Part shown: one piece after another, positions 28,717-37,560 of the stretch | How positions within the stretch are numbered: the first letter of the stretch is position 1 | Layout: each line of letters begins with the position of its first letter | NCBI GenBank assembly: GCA_021774255.1 | Contig: JAJFJF010000018.1 | Span: 1-64,000, forward strand | Length of the DNA: 64,000 nt | DNA from: Gammaproteobacteria bacterium | Lineage (GTDB): Bacteria; Pseudomonadota; Gammaproteobacteria; JAJFJF01 | Direction of reading: 5' to 3' | Made by a program: the position numbers and the translations under genes | The notes under the pieces: model-generated | Databases searched by the model: none | What the model was told of the DNA's origin: nothing | What the model saw: only the letters and a program-made list of their open reading frames with translations

Positions 28717-30968
28717 GCTGCCCCCTCTTGACGCTGCATGTGTTTCGCTGGTGTAAAGCGCCTCAAACGATTCGCGTTACTGACCACTGTTAACGATGAT
28801 AACGCCATCGCCGCGCCGGCAATCATCGGGTTAAGCAATAAACCGATGAAAGGATAGAGTACACCGGCTGCAATAGGAATGCCCAGGCTATTGTAAATAA
28901 ACGCACCGAATAAATTTTGTTTAATATTACGTAACGTCGCTTGAGACACGACAATGGCATCCGCGACGCCATGCAGCGAGCTACGCATGAGTGTCACGCC
29001 CGCACTTTCCATGGCGATATCCGTACCCGAACCAATGGCGAAACCCACATCGGCTTGCGTCAGTGCAGGGGCATCATTAATGCCATCGCCTACCATGCCC
29101 ACGACCTCTTGTTTGGCTTGCAGTGCTTTGACGTGGTCAGCTTTGCCTTCCGGCAACACACCCGCAATCACTTGTTCAATCCCGACTTGCTTCGCCACCG
29201 CACGTGCGGTGGTTGCCTGATCGCCTGTGATCATCAATACGTTTAATCCCAGGGCTTGTAATCGTGCGACAGCGGCCGCAGCATCTTCTTTAATGGGATC
29301 GGCCACGGTGATTAAACCGGCTAGTTCATCCTCCACGGCAACGTAAATGAGAGTTTGACCTTGGCGTGCTGCTTTTTGTGCTTCACGTTTTAAGGATGCC
29401 ACATCAATTTCATTCGCTGCCAGCCAGCTTTGATTACCTAGCCTCACTGTCTTTTTATTTATTTGCGCTTGCACGCCTTTACCCACGGTCGCATTAAATT
29501 CACTCATGGGTTGCAAATCGATTAACTTTTCTTGTGCCGCTTTCACAATGGCTTCGCCTAAAGGATGTTCTGCACCTTGTTCTACGCTGGCCGCCCACTG
29601 CAATAACGACGCTTCCTCCCAATTACCTAATGGATAAATACCGGTCACGGCCGGTTTGCCTTCCGTAATGGTGCCCGTTTTATCCAGTACTATTGTGCTT
29701 AAATGACTTGCTTGCTGTAACGCATCACCATCACGGATCAAGACGCCCGACTCGGCCGCTTTCCCCATGCCGACAATCACTGAAATCGGCGCAGCCAATC
29801 CCAAGGCACAAGGGCAAGCGATCACCAGCACCGTGACGGCGGTGACTAACATAAAGCCTATTTTTGGCACAGGCCCCACATTAAACCAGACCATCGCCGT
29901 GATAATACTTGCTACTAAAACGACCGGCACAAATACCGCAGAGACGTTATCCACCAACTTTGCAATCGGCGGTTTGCTATTTTGCGCTTGCTGCACCATA
30001 TTAATAATATGTGCTAACGCCGTGTCTTTTCCGATGCGCTGTGCTTTGAATAAAAACGTGCCGGTTTTATTGAGTGTGCTACCGACAACCAATGCGCCTA
30101 CTTTTTTTTCAACAGGCATCGGCTCACCTGTTAACATGGATTCATCTACCCACGAGCCACCATCGATCACTTCGCCATCGACCGCAATTTTTTCACCCGG
30201 GCGCACACGCACAATATCACCGAGCACAACCGCTTCAATGGGGATATCCACATCTTTACCGTCACGCACGACACGTGCTGTTTTGGCTTGCAAGCCGATT
30301 AAACGTTGAATGGCTTCGGATGTTTTGCCACGCGCGCGTATTTCTAGTGCCGCGCCCAAATCAACCAAGGCAAGAATGATGAGCGAGGCTTCAAAATAAA
30401 CATGTTGGGCCAAACCTGGCACGACTTGTGGGAATAAAATAACAAAAAAAGAAAAGGCCCAAGCGGCGCCTGTGCCCAATGCGACCAAGGTATCCATTGT
30501 CGCACCATGTGCGACGCATGCTTTCCATGCATTGCGGTAGATATGCCCACCGGCATACACCATTAACACCAGCGTGATGGTGCCAATAAACGCAAAGATA
30601 GCTTGCCCACTGCGCGTGTTTAACGTCGGCAGCCACCCCATCATATCCAGCAGCATCAATACTGCGCCGGCACTGCCCGCTACCCAAAAACGTTGAAACA
30701 AGCTTCGCGCATGTGCTGCTTGCTCTTTGCTCTCGTTGCTTTCTGCTTCTTCGGGTGGACCTGTCATTAAGGTCGCATCATAACCTGCCCGCTGTACCGC
30801 CTTGATCAACACCTGAGGAGTAACGTCACCTGTCACCATAGCCGTACGCTGCGCAAAATTAACCGTCGCTTGTTTCACGCCCGATACGGCTGAAAGCGCT
30901 GTTTCGATACTCTTAACGCATCCAGCACAACGCATATTGACTAATTTTAATGTAAGCGTTTGCTGCAC
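28713..30968 (-). CDS. copA: Copper-exporting P1B-type ATPase
   Basis: An inner-membrane ATPase that pumps Cu(I) out of the cytoplasm. One N-terminal heavy-metal-binding domain ([11 protein letters not shown]), the membrane metal site [12 protein letters not shown], the phosphorylation site [13 protein letters not shown] and the hinge [20 protein letters not shown] are all intact, as is the SEHPLGE-type nucleotide motif ([10 protein letters not shown]). 751 aa is typical. It is followed by the cupredoxin gene with a 4-base overlap. I see no convincing CueR operator in the 139-base upstream gap. Confidence 0.94.
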   Translation of the reverse strand: MQQTLTLKLVNMRCAGCVKSIETALSAVSGVKQATVNFAQRTAMVTGDVTPQVLIKAVQRAGYDATLMTGPPEEAESNESKEQAAHARSLFQRFWVAGSAGAVLMLLDMMGWLPTLNTRSGQAIFAFIGTITLVLMVYAGGHIYRNAWKACVAHGATMDTLVALGTGAAWAFSFFVILFPQVVPGLAQHVYFEASLIILALVDLGAALEIRARGKTSEAIQRLIGLQAKTARVVRDGKDVDIPIEAVVLGDIVRVRPGEKIAVDGEVIDGGSWVDESMLTGEPMPVEKKVGALVVGSTLNKTGTFLFKAQRIGKDTALAHIINMVQQAQNSKPPIAKLVDNVSAVFVPVVLVASIITAMVWFNVGPVPKIGFMLVTAVTVLVIACPCALGLAAPISVIVGMGKAAESGVLIRDGDALQQASHLSTIVLDKTGTITEGKPAVTGIYPLGNWEEASLLQWAASVEQGAEHPLGEAIVKAAQEKLIDLQPMSEFNATVGKGVQAQINKKTVRLGNQSWLAANEIDVASLKREAQKAARQGQTLIYVAVEDELAGLITVADPIKEDAAAAVARLQALGLNVLMITGDQATTARAVAKQVGIEQVIAGVLPEGKADHVKALQAKQEVVGMVGDGINDAPALTQADVGFAIGSGTDIAMESAGVTLMRSSLHGVADAIVVSQATLRNIKQNLFGAFIYNSLGIPIAAGVLYPFIGLLLNPMIAGAAMALSSLTVVSNANRLRRFTPAKHMQRQEGAA

Positions 30969-31107
30969 TTTCTACCTAATCGTTAAATCAAATCATGCTG
31001 TTCTTGTATCTTGAAGAATAACCGCTCTTTTGATGACAAACAATCTCATGCATGGCGATTTTGAGCATTAACACATTAACCGGACACAGGATTTTCCTGA
31101 TTTATTT

Positions 31108-31899
31108 TTAATCAAAGAAAGCCATTCTAAGCGCAACAGAAGCTAATAATGTTCCAAATATTTTTTTCAATACCGCGGGGGAAAAATGCTGCGACCAACG
31201 CGCTATGAGAGAAACCGCAATAACACTTGCTATGCTCGCCACCACAAAAGCAGGCAAAAACAGATAACCCACACTGCCTGTGGGCACTAGCCCTTCACTG
31301 GGAGCGACGGTGAACACAAAAATAAGGGTAACGATTAAGGCTGACACCCAGCCGACCATGGTGGCGATCGCCACCCCTTCCCGCATGGGGATCTGGCAGT
31401 AACGAAACATGACCAATAGAAATAAAGCGGCGCTTACGCCGACAACCGCACCGAGCATCCCGGTAATCATTCCCCAAACGAGCATCCAGGGGAGAGCTGG
31501 GAACGGTGCCTGCTTTCTGAACTTTCCAGAAAATAAGATGTCCCCTGCGGTCAGGATTAAAACAAAAGCAACGATCTTGCTCAAAAGCGCAGCCGGTAGG
31601 TGTAAGGAAAGCAGGGCACCCAGCACCCCGCCTAACACCACCCCCGGGGCGAGGGAGTAAAACAATGGCCACCGTATCATGCCATTACGGAGAAACACGA
31701 TGGAAGCGGAGCCTGAAGCGACAACAACACACGCGAGTGATGTTGTGATCGCCATATGCAAGACAAGCGCTTGCGGGAAACCTTGCCAGGAAAACGCTAA
31801 TAAAAATCCTGGCATTAAAACAACGCCGCCTAGCCCTAATAGCCCCGCTAACACGCCGGCTACGCTACCTAGCAAGAGATAAACAAGATATTCAATCAT
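31108..31899 (-). CDS. TSUP family permease
   Basis: A 263-residue inner-membrane protein with about eight spans. The first TSUP motif reads VLAGLLGLGGVVLMPGFLL with HMAITTSLACVV after it; the second half has GMITGMLGAVVGVSAALFL and ATMVGWVSALIVTLI. It is distinct from the YfcA-like permease at 8.7 kb. The substrate is unknown (sulfite, sulfoacetate or other anions in characterised relatives). It is a single-gene unit between copA and ftsY. Confidence 0.83.
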   Translation of the reverse strand: MIEYLVYLLLGSVAGVLAGLLGLGGVVLMPGFLLAFSWQGFPQALVLHMAITTSLACVVVASGSASIVFLRNGMIRWPLFYSLAPGVVLGGVLGALLSLHLPAALLSKIVAFVLILTAGDILFSGKFRKQAPFPALPWMLVWGMITGMLGAVVGVSAALFLLVMFRYCQIPMREGVAIATMVGWVSALIVTLIFVFTVAPSEGLVPTGSVGYLFLPAFVVASIASVIAVSLIARWSQHFSPAVLKKIFGTLLASVALRMAFFD

Positions 31900-31943
31900 A
31901 TTGTATTCACAACTGCCTGATACTGCTTTGAGGAGGTAAGAAA

Positions 31944-31988
31944 ATGCCCATCATTCCTACCAAAATATTACAAGTTTACACTATTTAA
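31944..31988 (+). CDS. Possible leader peptide, 14 codons, upstream of ftsY
   Basis: MPIIPTKILQVYTI, with a near-ideal Shine-Dalgarno AGGAGGT (31931-31937) six bases before its ATG. It is followed 10 bases later by a small hairpin CTGC-AAA-GCAG and a run of five T. It could be a leader peptide or attenuator for ftsY, or a chance ORF. The ribosome site is far better than random, but no second line of evidence is visible. Confidence 0.35.
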   Translation: MPIIPTKILQVYTI

Positions 31989-32111
31989 CTTCTGCAAAGC
32001 AGTTTTTGTGATTTTAGTCAGCAGAAATCTAGTTTTTTGATAACGCTAATCAGTAAGGAAGGTGTCTCATATTTTGTTATAATAAGTAGCTGCACGGTAG
32101 AAACTAAATTT

Positions 32112-33083
32112 ATGTTGTTCAAAACCTCTCGAAAAGATACTACTTCCTCATCCACGCCTGGCTTTTTTGCCCGCCTGAAGCAGGGCCTGCAACGCACCCG
32201 CGGTCAGCTCTCTGAAGGTATTGCGACACTGACGCAAGGCAAGAAAGAAATCGATGAGGCGTTGCTGGAAGATCTCGAAACAACATTGCTCCAAGCCGAC
32301 TTAGGCGTGGAAGCAACGGAAAGCATTATTGCGCACCTCACCGCCCGTGTCTCGCGCCAGGAATTGAACGATCCTGAAGCGTTGGTGGCGGCGCTTAAAA
32401 CCGAGCTGGCAGGGATGCTCGCAAAAAGTGAGCAAGCGCTTACTATCAATACAAACAAGAAGCCATATGTTATTCTGATGGTAGGCATCAATGGTGCGGG
32501 CAAAACCACGACCATTGGTAAGCTCGCCAAACAGCTCCAGCAGGCTGGCCACCACGTCATGCTGGCCGCCGGTGATACCTTCCGCGCTGCCGCGATCAGT
32601 CAGCTTCAAGTGTGGGGGCAACGCAATGATATTCCCGTCATTGCTCAGCAGCCCGGCAGTGACAGCGCCGCGGCTATCTTCGATGCCCTGCAGGCAGCAA
32701 AAGCACGTGGCATCGATGTGTTGCTTGCCGATACCGCCGGCCGATTACACACCCAAGACAATCTCATGGAAGAGTTAAAAAAGGTCAAACGTGTACTCGC
32801 CAAATTAGACCCCGATGCACCCCATGAAGTGATGCTGGTACTGGACGCCGGGATCGGTCAAAATGCACTCACACAAGTTGAGCAATTTCACCAAGCGCTC
32901 ACCCTCACCGGGTTAACGGTGACAAAGCTGGATGGCACCGCCAAAGGCGGTATTTTATTTGCCATTGCCAAGCGCTTTGGCTTGCCTATCCGCTTTATCG
33001 GTGTCGGTGAAGGGATTGATGATTTGCGCGCGTTTGACGCACAGGCTTTTGTGGACGCACTGTTTGAACATAACAAAACATGA
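32112..33083 (+). CDS. ftsY: Signal recognition particle receptor FtsY
   Basis: An SRP-type GTPase that docks ribosome-SRP complexes at the inner membrane. The short charged N-terminal region is followed by the NG domain: helical N domain (IDEALLEDLETTLLQADLG), G1 GINGAGKTTTIGKLA, G3 LADTAGRLHTQDNL, G4 TKLDGTAKGG and C-terminal GVGEGIDDLRAFDA. The open frame reaches 32037, but ATG 32112 (MLFKTSRKD) is the sensible start (323 aa). The acidic A domain of E. coli FtsY is missing, as in many shorter FtsY proteins. A TATAAT at 32078-32083 is a plausible -10. It overlaps ftsE by four bases. Confidence 0.94.
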   Translation: MLFKTSRKDTTSSSTPGFFARLKQGLQRTRGQLSEGIATLTQGKKEIDEALLEDLETTLLQADLGVEATESIIAHLTARVSRQELNDPEALVAALKTELAGMLAKSEQALTINTNKKPYVILMVGINGAGKTTTIGKLAKQLQQAGHHVMLAAGDTFRAAAISQLQVWGQRNDIPVIAQQPGSDSAAAIFDALQAAKARGIDVLLADTAGRLHTQDNLMEELKKVKRVLAKLDPDAPHEVMLVLDAGIGQNALTQVEQFHQALTLTGLTVTKLDGTAKGGILFAIAKRFGLPIRFIGVGEGIDDLRAFDAQAFVDALFEHNKT

Positions 33084-33754
33084 TTGAATTTCAACAAGTC
33101 AGTAAAACGTATGCCCACGGCTATCAGGCACTGCGCCGCGTGAGCTTTCAGGTCTTGCCGGGTGAAATGGTTTTCCTCACGGGGCATTCGGGCGCTGGCA
33201 AAAGTACCTTGTTGAAACTCATTAGTTTGGTGGAGCGCTGCGACAGCGGCAAAGTGATTGTAAACGGCCAAGATTTAAGCCGCCTGCCCAAACGGCAGGT
33301 CCCATACCTGCGCCGCAACATTGGCATGATTTTCCAAAATCACCGCTTACTGATGGACCGCACTGTCTTTGATAATGTCGCGTTACCCCTAGTACTGGCA
33401 GGCACACCGCATGTGAAAGTACGCCGCCGCGTGCAAGCGGCGCTCGATAAAGTGGGTTTATTAGACAAAGCCGCGCGATTGCCTTTGATGCTCTCTGGCG
33501 GTGAACAACAACGTGTGGGCATTGCGCGTGCCATCGTCAATCGCCCGCCGCTGGTGATTGCTGACGAGCCCACTGGTAACTTAGATCCTGAATTATCGGC
33601 TGAGATCATGAAGCTGTTTCAGGCGTTTAATCAGATCGGTGTCAGTATTTTAATCGCCACGCACGCCCTCTCGCTGGTGGCACGCATGAAAAACCGCATG
33701 CTAGAACTCCAACAAGGTCGCTTAGTGGGCGATAATGCCATGCTGCTGTCATGA
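33080..33754 (+). CDS. ftsE: Cell division ATP-binding protein FtsE
   Basis: The ABC ATPase of the FtsEX complex, which couples septal peptidoglycan hydrolase activation to division. Walker [16 protein letters not shown], signature [17 protein letters not shown], Walker [13 protein letters not shown] and the switch His (IATHALSL) are present. 224 aa is the family length. It starts inside the end of ftsY (ATGA) and ends inside the start of ftsX (ATGA), the conserved ftsY-ftsE-ftsX operon. Confidence 0.95.
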   Translation: MIEFQQVSKTYAHGYQALRRVSFQVLPGEMVFLTGHSGAGKSTLLKLISLVERCDSGKVIVNGQDLSRLPKRQVPYLRRNIGMIFQNHRLLMDRTVFDNVALPLVLAGTPHVKVRRRVQAALDKVGLLDKAARLPLMLSGGEQQRVGIARAIVNRPPLVIADEPTGNLDPELSAEIMKLFQAFNQIGVSILIATHALSLVARMKNRMLELQQGRLVGDNAMLLS

Positions 33755-34755
33755 AGAAACGATCACACAAAAATAGGCGCACGCAAACCCAAAAAGTAAC
33801 GCGCCCGTCTGCTCCCGCCAAAAAGCAAGACATCCCCTCGCGCTGGCCACGCCTCTCTGCTTACGGCCGCCATCATCTGCGTGCTTGCGTCACCAGCTTT
33901 GGCCAGTTGATGCGATCCCCTTTTGCGAATATTTTAACGCTTGCGGTCATGGCCATTGCGTTGGCACAGCCCAGTGGTTTATATGTTGCGCTTAAAAATA
34001 TCGATGTGCTCACGGCCAGCTGGGATGAAGCGGCCCAAATTTCATTATTTTTAAAGCGTGATGCGGCGAATGCCAATACGCTCATGACGGCGCTTGAAGC
34101 GATCCCTGGCGTGGCCACGGCCCTTCAGATCAGCCCCGATGAAGCCATGGCAGAGCTTGAAGACACCACCGGTTTTGGCGGCTTATTGGCGCTGCTGCCT
34201 GAAAACCCGCTGCCGACGGTGATCGTCGTCACCCCTGCTGCGACGGTGAATACCCCTGACGCCATTAGCGCGCTCGTGGATACACTCGCGGTGCTGCCGG
34301 GTGTCGAACAAGCACAGCTTGATCAAGAATGGCTGAACCGTTTATTTAGTTTATTGCATTTAGGGCACCAAGCCGTGTGGTTACTCGGTCTGCTACTCGG
34401 GATCGCTGTGTTGCTTGTCGTCGGCAATACCATTCGCTTACTCATCGCGCGCCATCAGGAAGAAATTCAAATCATGAAATTGGTGGGCGGCACCTCGGCG
34501 TTTATCCGCCGTCCGTTTTTATATATGGGCGCGTGGTATGGTTTGTTAGGCGGTTTATGTGCGTGGCTATTAGTCGCCATTTCACTGTATTGGCTGCAAG
34601 GGCCCGTCGATAAACTTGCCACACTTTATCACACACAATTTCACTTAGATGGCCTCGGTATCGTGGGTGGTGCGCGCTTATTGCTCATCAGCGTTGCCCT
34701 TGGCATGCTCGGCGCCCGCCTGGCCATCGGCCGTCATTTGGCGAAGGGTCAATAG
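33751..34755 (+). CDS. ftsX: Cell division protein FtsX
   Basis: The membrane subunit of FtsEX. It has a long basic cytoplasmic N-terminus (RSHKNRRTQTQKVTRPSA), a first span (PFANILTLAVMAIALAQPSGLYV), a periplasmic domain of about 130 residues that recruits murein-hydrolase activators, then three spans with IQIMKLVGGTSAFIRRPFLYMGAWYG between spans 2 and 3, a motif typical of FtsX. 334 aa is normal. The stop is followed immediately by a REP-like palindromic element. Confidence 0.93.
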   Translation: MKKRSHKNRRTQTQKVTRPSAPAKKQDIPSRWPRLSAYGRHHLRACVTSFGQLMRSPFANILTLAVMAIALAQPSGLYVALKNIDVLTASWDEAAQISLFLKRDAANANTLMTALEAIPGVATALQISPDEAMAELEDTTGFGGLLALLPENPLPTVIVVTPAATVNTPDAISALVDTLAVLPGVEQAQLDQEWLNRLFSLLHLGHQAVWLLGLLLGIAVLLVVGNTIRLLIARHQEEIQIMKLVGGTSAFIRRPFLYMGAWYGLLGGLCAWLLVAISLYWLQGPVDKLATLYHTQFHLDGLGIVGGARLLLISVALGMLGARLAIGRHLAKGQ

Positions 34756-34806
34756 GGCCACCACCGGCGTGGCTGCCCGGGCGACAACTTCGGTGCCGCT
34801 CCTACA
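34752..34806. repeat. REP-like palindromic repeat
   Basis: Starting at the ftsX stop, it contains the hairpin GCCAC...GTGGC and a right half GCCCGGGCGACAAC...CTCCTACAAG that matches the element at 61842-61898 (GCCCGGGCAGCAAC...TCCCTACAA). It belongs to a dispersed intergenic family; it could form a hairpin in the ftsX transcript. Confidence 0.55.
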
Positions 34807-34857
34807 AGCACCTCCACACACTATTACGTCAACATATACCTTTACAAATCCATTAGG

Positions 34858-34881
34858 CTTGTCAATGTATGTGTTGACAAG
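34858..34881. promoter_or_regulatory. Palindrome over a consensus -35 before rpoH
   Basis: CTTGTCAA-N8-TTGACAAG with perfect 8-base arms. The right arm contains TTGACA (34874-34879), a consensus -35, but no good -10 lies 17 bases on, where the CIRCE left arm begins. It may be a second operator for rpoH or a chance palindrome. Confidence 0.35.
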
Positions 34882-34897
34882 TCTCGACTAAAGGCCA

Positions 34898-34924
34898 TTA
34901 GCACTCTCTTTTTAAGAGTGCTAA
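34898..34924. promoter_or_regulatory. CIRCE operator upstream of rpoH
   Basis: TTAGCACTC-N9-GAGTGCTAA, an exact match to the CIRCE consensus bound by the HrcA heat-shock repressor. It lies 33 bases before the rpoH start codon. HrcA itself is not in the window. It predicts that synthesis of the heat-shock sigma factor is repressed by HrcA at low temperature. Confidence 0.9.
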
Positions 34925-34957
34925 AATAAAAGAGTAAAAACTTCATTTGGAGTGTTA

Positions 34958-35824
34958 ATGTCAACACAGCTACTGCCACTTAATATGAGTCTGCCGATCG
35001 GCAGCTTAGAGGCTTACGTCCAGCGGGTAAATCAAATCCCCATGCTGAGCGCAGAGCAAGAGCAGTCGCTTGCCATTAATTTACAAGAAAACAATGACTT
35101 AGAAGCTGCCCAGCAATTGATTTTGCCGCACCTACGCTATGTGGTGCGCGTGGCCCGCGGTTACGCTGGCTACGGCCTGCCTCAGGCAGACCTCATCCAA
35201 GAAGGCAATATTGGCCTGATGAAGGCGGTGAAACGCTTTGACCCCAGCTTGGGCGTGCGTCTGGTGTCTTTTGCGGTGCACTGGATCAAAGCAGAAATCC
35301 ACGATTACGTACTCCGTAACTGGCGAATTGTGAAAGTGGCCACCACCAAAGCCCAACGTAAGCTCTTTTTTAAGCTCCGCAGCGCTAAAAAGCGCCTCGG
35401 CTGGTGCACAAAAGAAGAAATTTCGAGTGTTGCCAACGACTTAGGCGTCACCCCCCGAGACGTGGTCGAAATGGAGGCACGCTTAAACGCCCATGACACG
35501 CCTTTTGACCCGGTTGATGCCACCCACGATGATTCACAGCGCCTACCGGCGCCGGCTGAGTATTTAGATAGCCCACACGCGGGCCCCGCCGAGCTTTTTG
35601 AGGCTGGCCGCGACCAATCGCAACAACAAGCCACGCTGCACACGGCCTTAGCCACCCTCGACCCGCGCAGCCAAGACATCCTCGCCAAGCGATGGCTAAC
35701 CGATGACAAGGCCACCCTCCAGGAGCTGGCTGCCACCTACCAGATCTCTGCTGAGCGCGTGCGCCAACTTGAAAGTAACGCCATCAAAAAACTCAAATCG
35801 GCTTTTAGCGCGCCCGCCGCATAA
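34958..35824 (+). CDS. rpoH: RNA polymerase heat-shock sigma factor RpoH (sigma-32)
   Basis: An alternative sigma factor for heat-shock promoters. Region 1.2 [21 protein letters not shown], region 2 ([38 protein letters not shown] and [23 protein letters not shown]), the RpoH box [15 protein letters not shown] and a region 4.2 helix ([20 protein letters not shown]) are all present; 288 aa. GTG at 34952 is also in frame, but ATG 34958 is better placed after GGAG. A perfect CIRCE element upstream suggests HrcA control. FtsYEX upstream is the usual neighbour. Confidence 0.95.
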   Translation: MSTQLLPLNMSLPIGSLEAYVQRVNQIPMLSAEQEQSLAINLQENNDLEAAQQLILPHLRYVVRVARGYAGYGLPQADLIQEGNIGLMKAVKRFDPSLGVRLVSFAVHWIKAEIHDYVLRNWRIVKVATTKAQRKLFFKLRSAKKRLGWCTKEEISSVANDLGVTPRDVVEMEARLNAHDTPFDPVDATHDDSQRLPAPAEYLDSPHAGPAELFEAGRDQSQQQATLHTALATLDPRSQDILAKRWLTDDKATLQELAATYQISAERVRQLESNAIKKLKSAFSAPAA

Positions 35825-35940
35825 CTTCTACCCGCTGCTTTATCGTTGAGGTGGCCTCACTCCCGGCGACACATTGATATCGCGGTATACCTATATATAA
35901 GGTAAGCCCCCTGCACGGATAAAGAATTTTCCTTAAAAAC

Positions 35941-36091
35941 TTGCAAAACAGTAAATCTCTTACTAGACTCAAGTCGTATCTTGTTGTTAGGGGGAGAAAG
36001 ATTCACCCCCGGTATCAAGAGTAGGCTTCGAAGTAGGAAGCCTATAATTGATTAAAGATGCGCATAACAAGGAGGGTATCAGTTGGTACCC
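35941..36091 (+). promoter_or_regulatory. Pilus operon promoter and structured leader
   Basis: TTGCAA (35941-35946), then 17 bases, then TAGACT (35964-35969), a plausible promoter. The predicted leader of about 145 bases holds three hairpins: 35990-36010 (GGGGG.GAA / TTC.CCCCC), 36022-36044 (TAGGCTTC / GAAGCCTA, perfect) and 36074-36091 (GGGTA / TACCC). The last lies between AAGGAGG and a five-codon ORF (MLIKI) that ends at the true pilin Shine-Dalgarno. This suggests RNA-level control or stabilisation of a very abundant transcript. Confidence 0.45.
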
Positions 36092-36120
36092 ATGTTAATT
36101 AAAATCTAAGGAGAGATAAA

Positions 36121-36627
36121 ATGCGTAAATTAATCGTAAGCGCTTTCGCTGCAGCTGCTTTATTGGGTTCTGGTTTTGTTGCTGCTGATGACAGTGGTAA
36201 CTACTATGGTAAAGCAATCATCAAAATGAAAGCTGAAGTAAAAGAACGTTGTAACTTCACAAAAGGTAGCATGCACCAAAAAATCGATTTTGGTAAATAT
36301 GACTATAAACACGGTAACTGGGCTGAGCGTGACATCACTGTAAGATGTAAAGCTCAAAAACGTCGTCACGGCGCTAGCTTCACCATCAAATCTGGTTCTT
36401 TGTTTGAAAAAGAAGGCCGCGTTGCTTTAAAACAGAAACACGGGCACCGTAAATTAGCTCTTAACCTTTTTTGTGATCTTCAAACTTTCAACCCAGGTAC
36501 ACTCCGTACTGAAACTACCGGCATGAATGGTAAAAAAACATTGACTTTAGGTTTTGATTTACTGAAAGGTCAACACGTAGCTGCTGGTGAGTACGAAGGT
36601 AAAGTGCTTGTAAGCTTTGCTCACTAA
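36121..36627 (+). CDS. SCPU-domain major pilin (Csu/archaic chaperone-usher type)
   Basis: A 168-residue secreted subunit with signal peptide MRKLIVSAFAAAALLGSGFVAA. The spore-coat-U domain is recognised by VKERCNFTKG, IDFGKYDYKHGNWAERDITVRC and GEYEGKVLVSFAH at the end. The mature protein is unusually basic: by my count 27 Lys+Arg against 15 Asp+Glu, plus many His. Codon use is strongly biased to GCT, GGT, AAA, GAA and GTA, unlike the neighbours, as expected for a highly expressed structural gene. Shine-Dalgarno AAGGAGA precedes the ATG. It is first in a pilin - chaperone - usher - tip order and is probably the fibre shaft. Confidence 0.82.
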   Translation: MRKLIVSAFAAAALLGSGFVAADDSGNYYGKAIIKMKAEVKERCNFTKGSMHQKIDFGKYDYKHGNWAERDITVRCKAQKRRHGASFTIKSGSLFEKEGRVALKQKHGHRKLALNLFCDLQTFNPGTLRTETTGMNGKKTLTLGFDLLKGQHVAAGEYEGKVLVSFAH

Positions 36628-36648
36628 AAACAATGAAGGAAAAAGTAT

Positions 36649-37413
36649 ATGGATAAAACAAAACATGTTTCTTTAAGTCTTACCGGTCTTGTTTTATCTG
36701 CACTTTTGTCCCCTGCTTGTCTGCAAGCAGGGGATTTTTCTATTAGCCCTCTAAAAATTGAACTGTCTGCAAGCGCCCCTTTTAGCACCTTTGAAGTGAC
36801 CAACGAAGAAGAAAATGAAATTTTACTCATGGAGTTGGAGCTTGCCAAGTGGGATGTGCTCAACGGCACGGATGTATTTTCAGAGTCAAACGAAATGCTT
36901 ATCCTGCCACCTGTTTTTAGAGTAGAGCCTGGCGAAAGCCAAATCGTGCGCGTGGGCCTACCTTCTACCACCGCGCTAACTCCTGGCACAGAAGCAAGTT
37001 ACCGCGTTGTGATCACCAATATCGACTCAGAAGCAGCTGATCCTGATGCTGATAGCAATGAAGATGCCGCCGGCCTACAAATGGCTATTTCCGTCAGTAT
37101 TCCACTTTTTGTATTGCCTAATGAGCCTGTGCGCTCAGCACGCTGGGCATTACGCCAAGTCAGCGACAACACCATTGAAATCGATGCAACCAATACAGGC
37201 AATGTGCACCTTGATATACGTGAACTTCTGCTAACTGCTCCCAATCAAGATGATCCTGTACTGGATGAGCCTACTGTTACCTACTTATTTCCAGAGGCCA
37301 CCTACACGTGGACCTTCGAAACCCAAACGCCCCTTAATCTCAAAGGCAAACAAGCAACCTTATCTGCCTGGGTTAACCAAGATGACATGACCTTGGAGCT
37401 GCCTGTTTCCTAA
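36649..37413 (+). CDS. Periplasmic pilus chaperone (CsuC-like)
   Basis: A two-domain immunoglobulin-fold chaperone of 254 residues that binds pilins in the periplasm and delivers them to the usher. Signal peptide up to PACLQAG, then FSISPLKIELSASAPFSTFEVTN, MLILPPVFRVEPGESQIVRVGLP (the donor-strand region) and AISVSIPLFVLPNEPVRSARW at the domain boundary. The protein is markedly acidic (EEENEILLMELE, DSEAADPDADSNEDAAG), in contrast to the basic pilins it would carry. It starts 21 bases after the pilin stop. Confidence 0.88.
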   Translation: MDKTKHVSLSLTGLVLSALLSPACLQAGDFSISPLKIELSASAPFSTFEVTNEEENEILLMELELAKWDVLNGTDVFSESNEMLILPPVFRVEPGESQIVRVGLPSTTALTPGTEASYRVVITNIDSEAADPDADSNEDAAGLQMAISVSIPLFVLPNEPVRSARWALRQVSDNTIEIDATNTGNVHLDIRELLLTAPNQDDPVLDEPTVTYLFPEATYTWTFETQTPLNLKGKQATLSAWVNQDDMTLELPVS

Positions 37414-37560
37414 CATGCGCAGCAATAGCATTGTTAATAAGGTGCGTTGACCGATGCAGCCCAAGACCAAAACTAAGTTAGTTAATAGCCACTATCGCTA
37501 CCCCTTTTAAGCTCGTATAATACGCTAACGCGGCTTCAAGCCAGGTAGGGCTCGTTTTAC

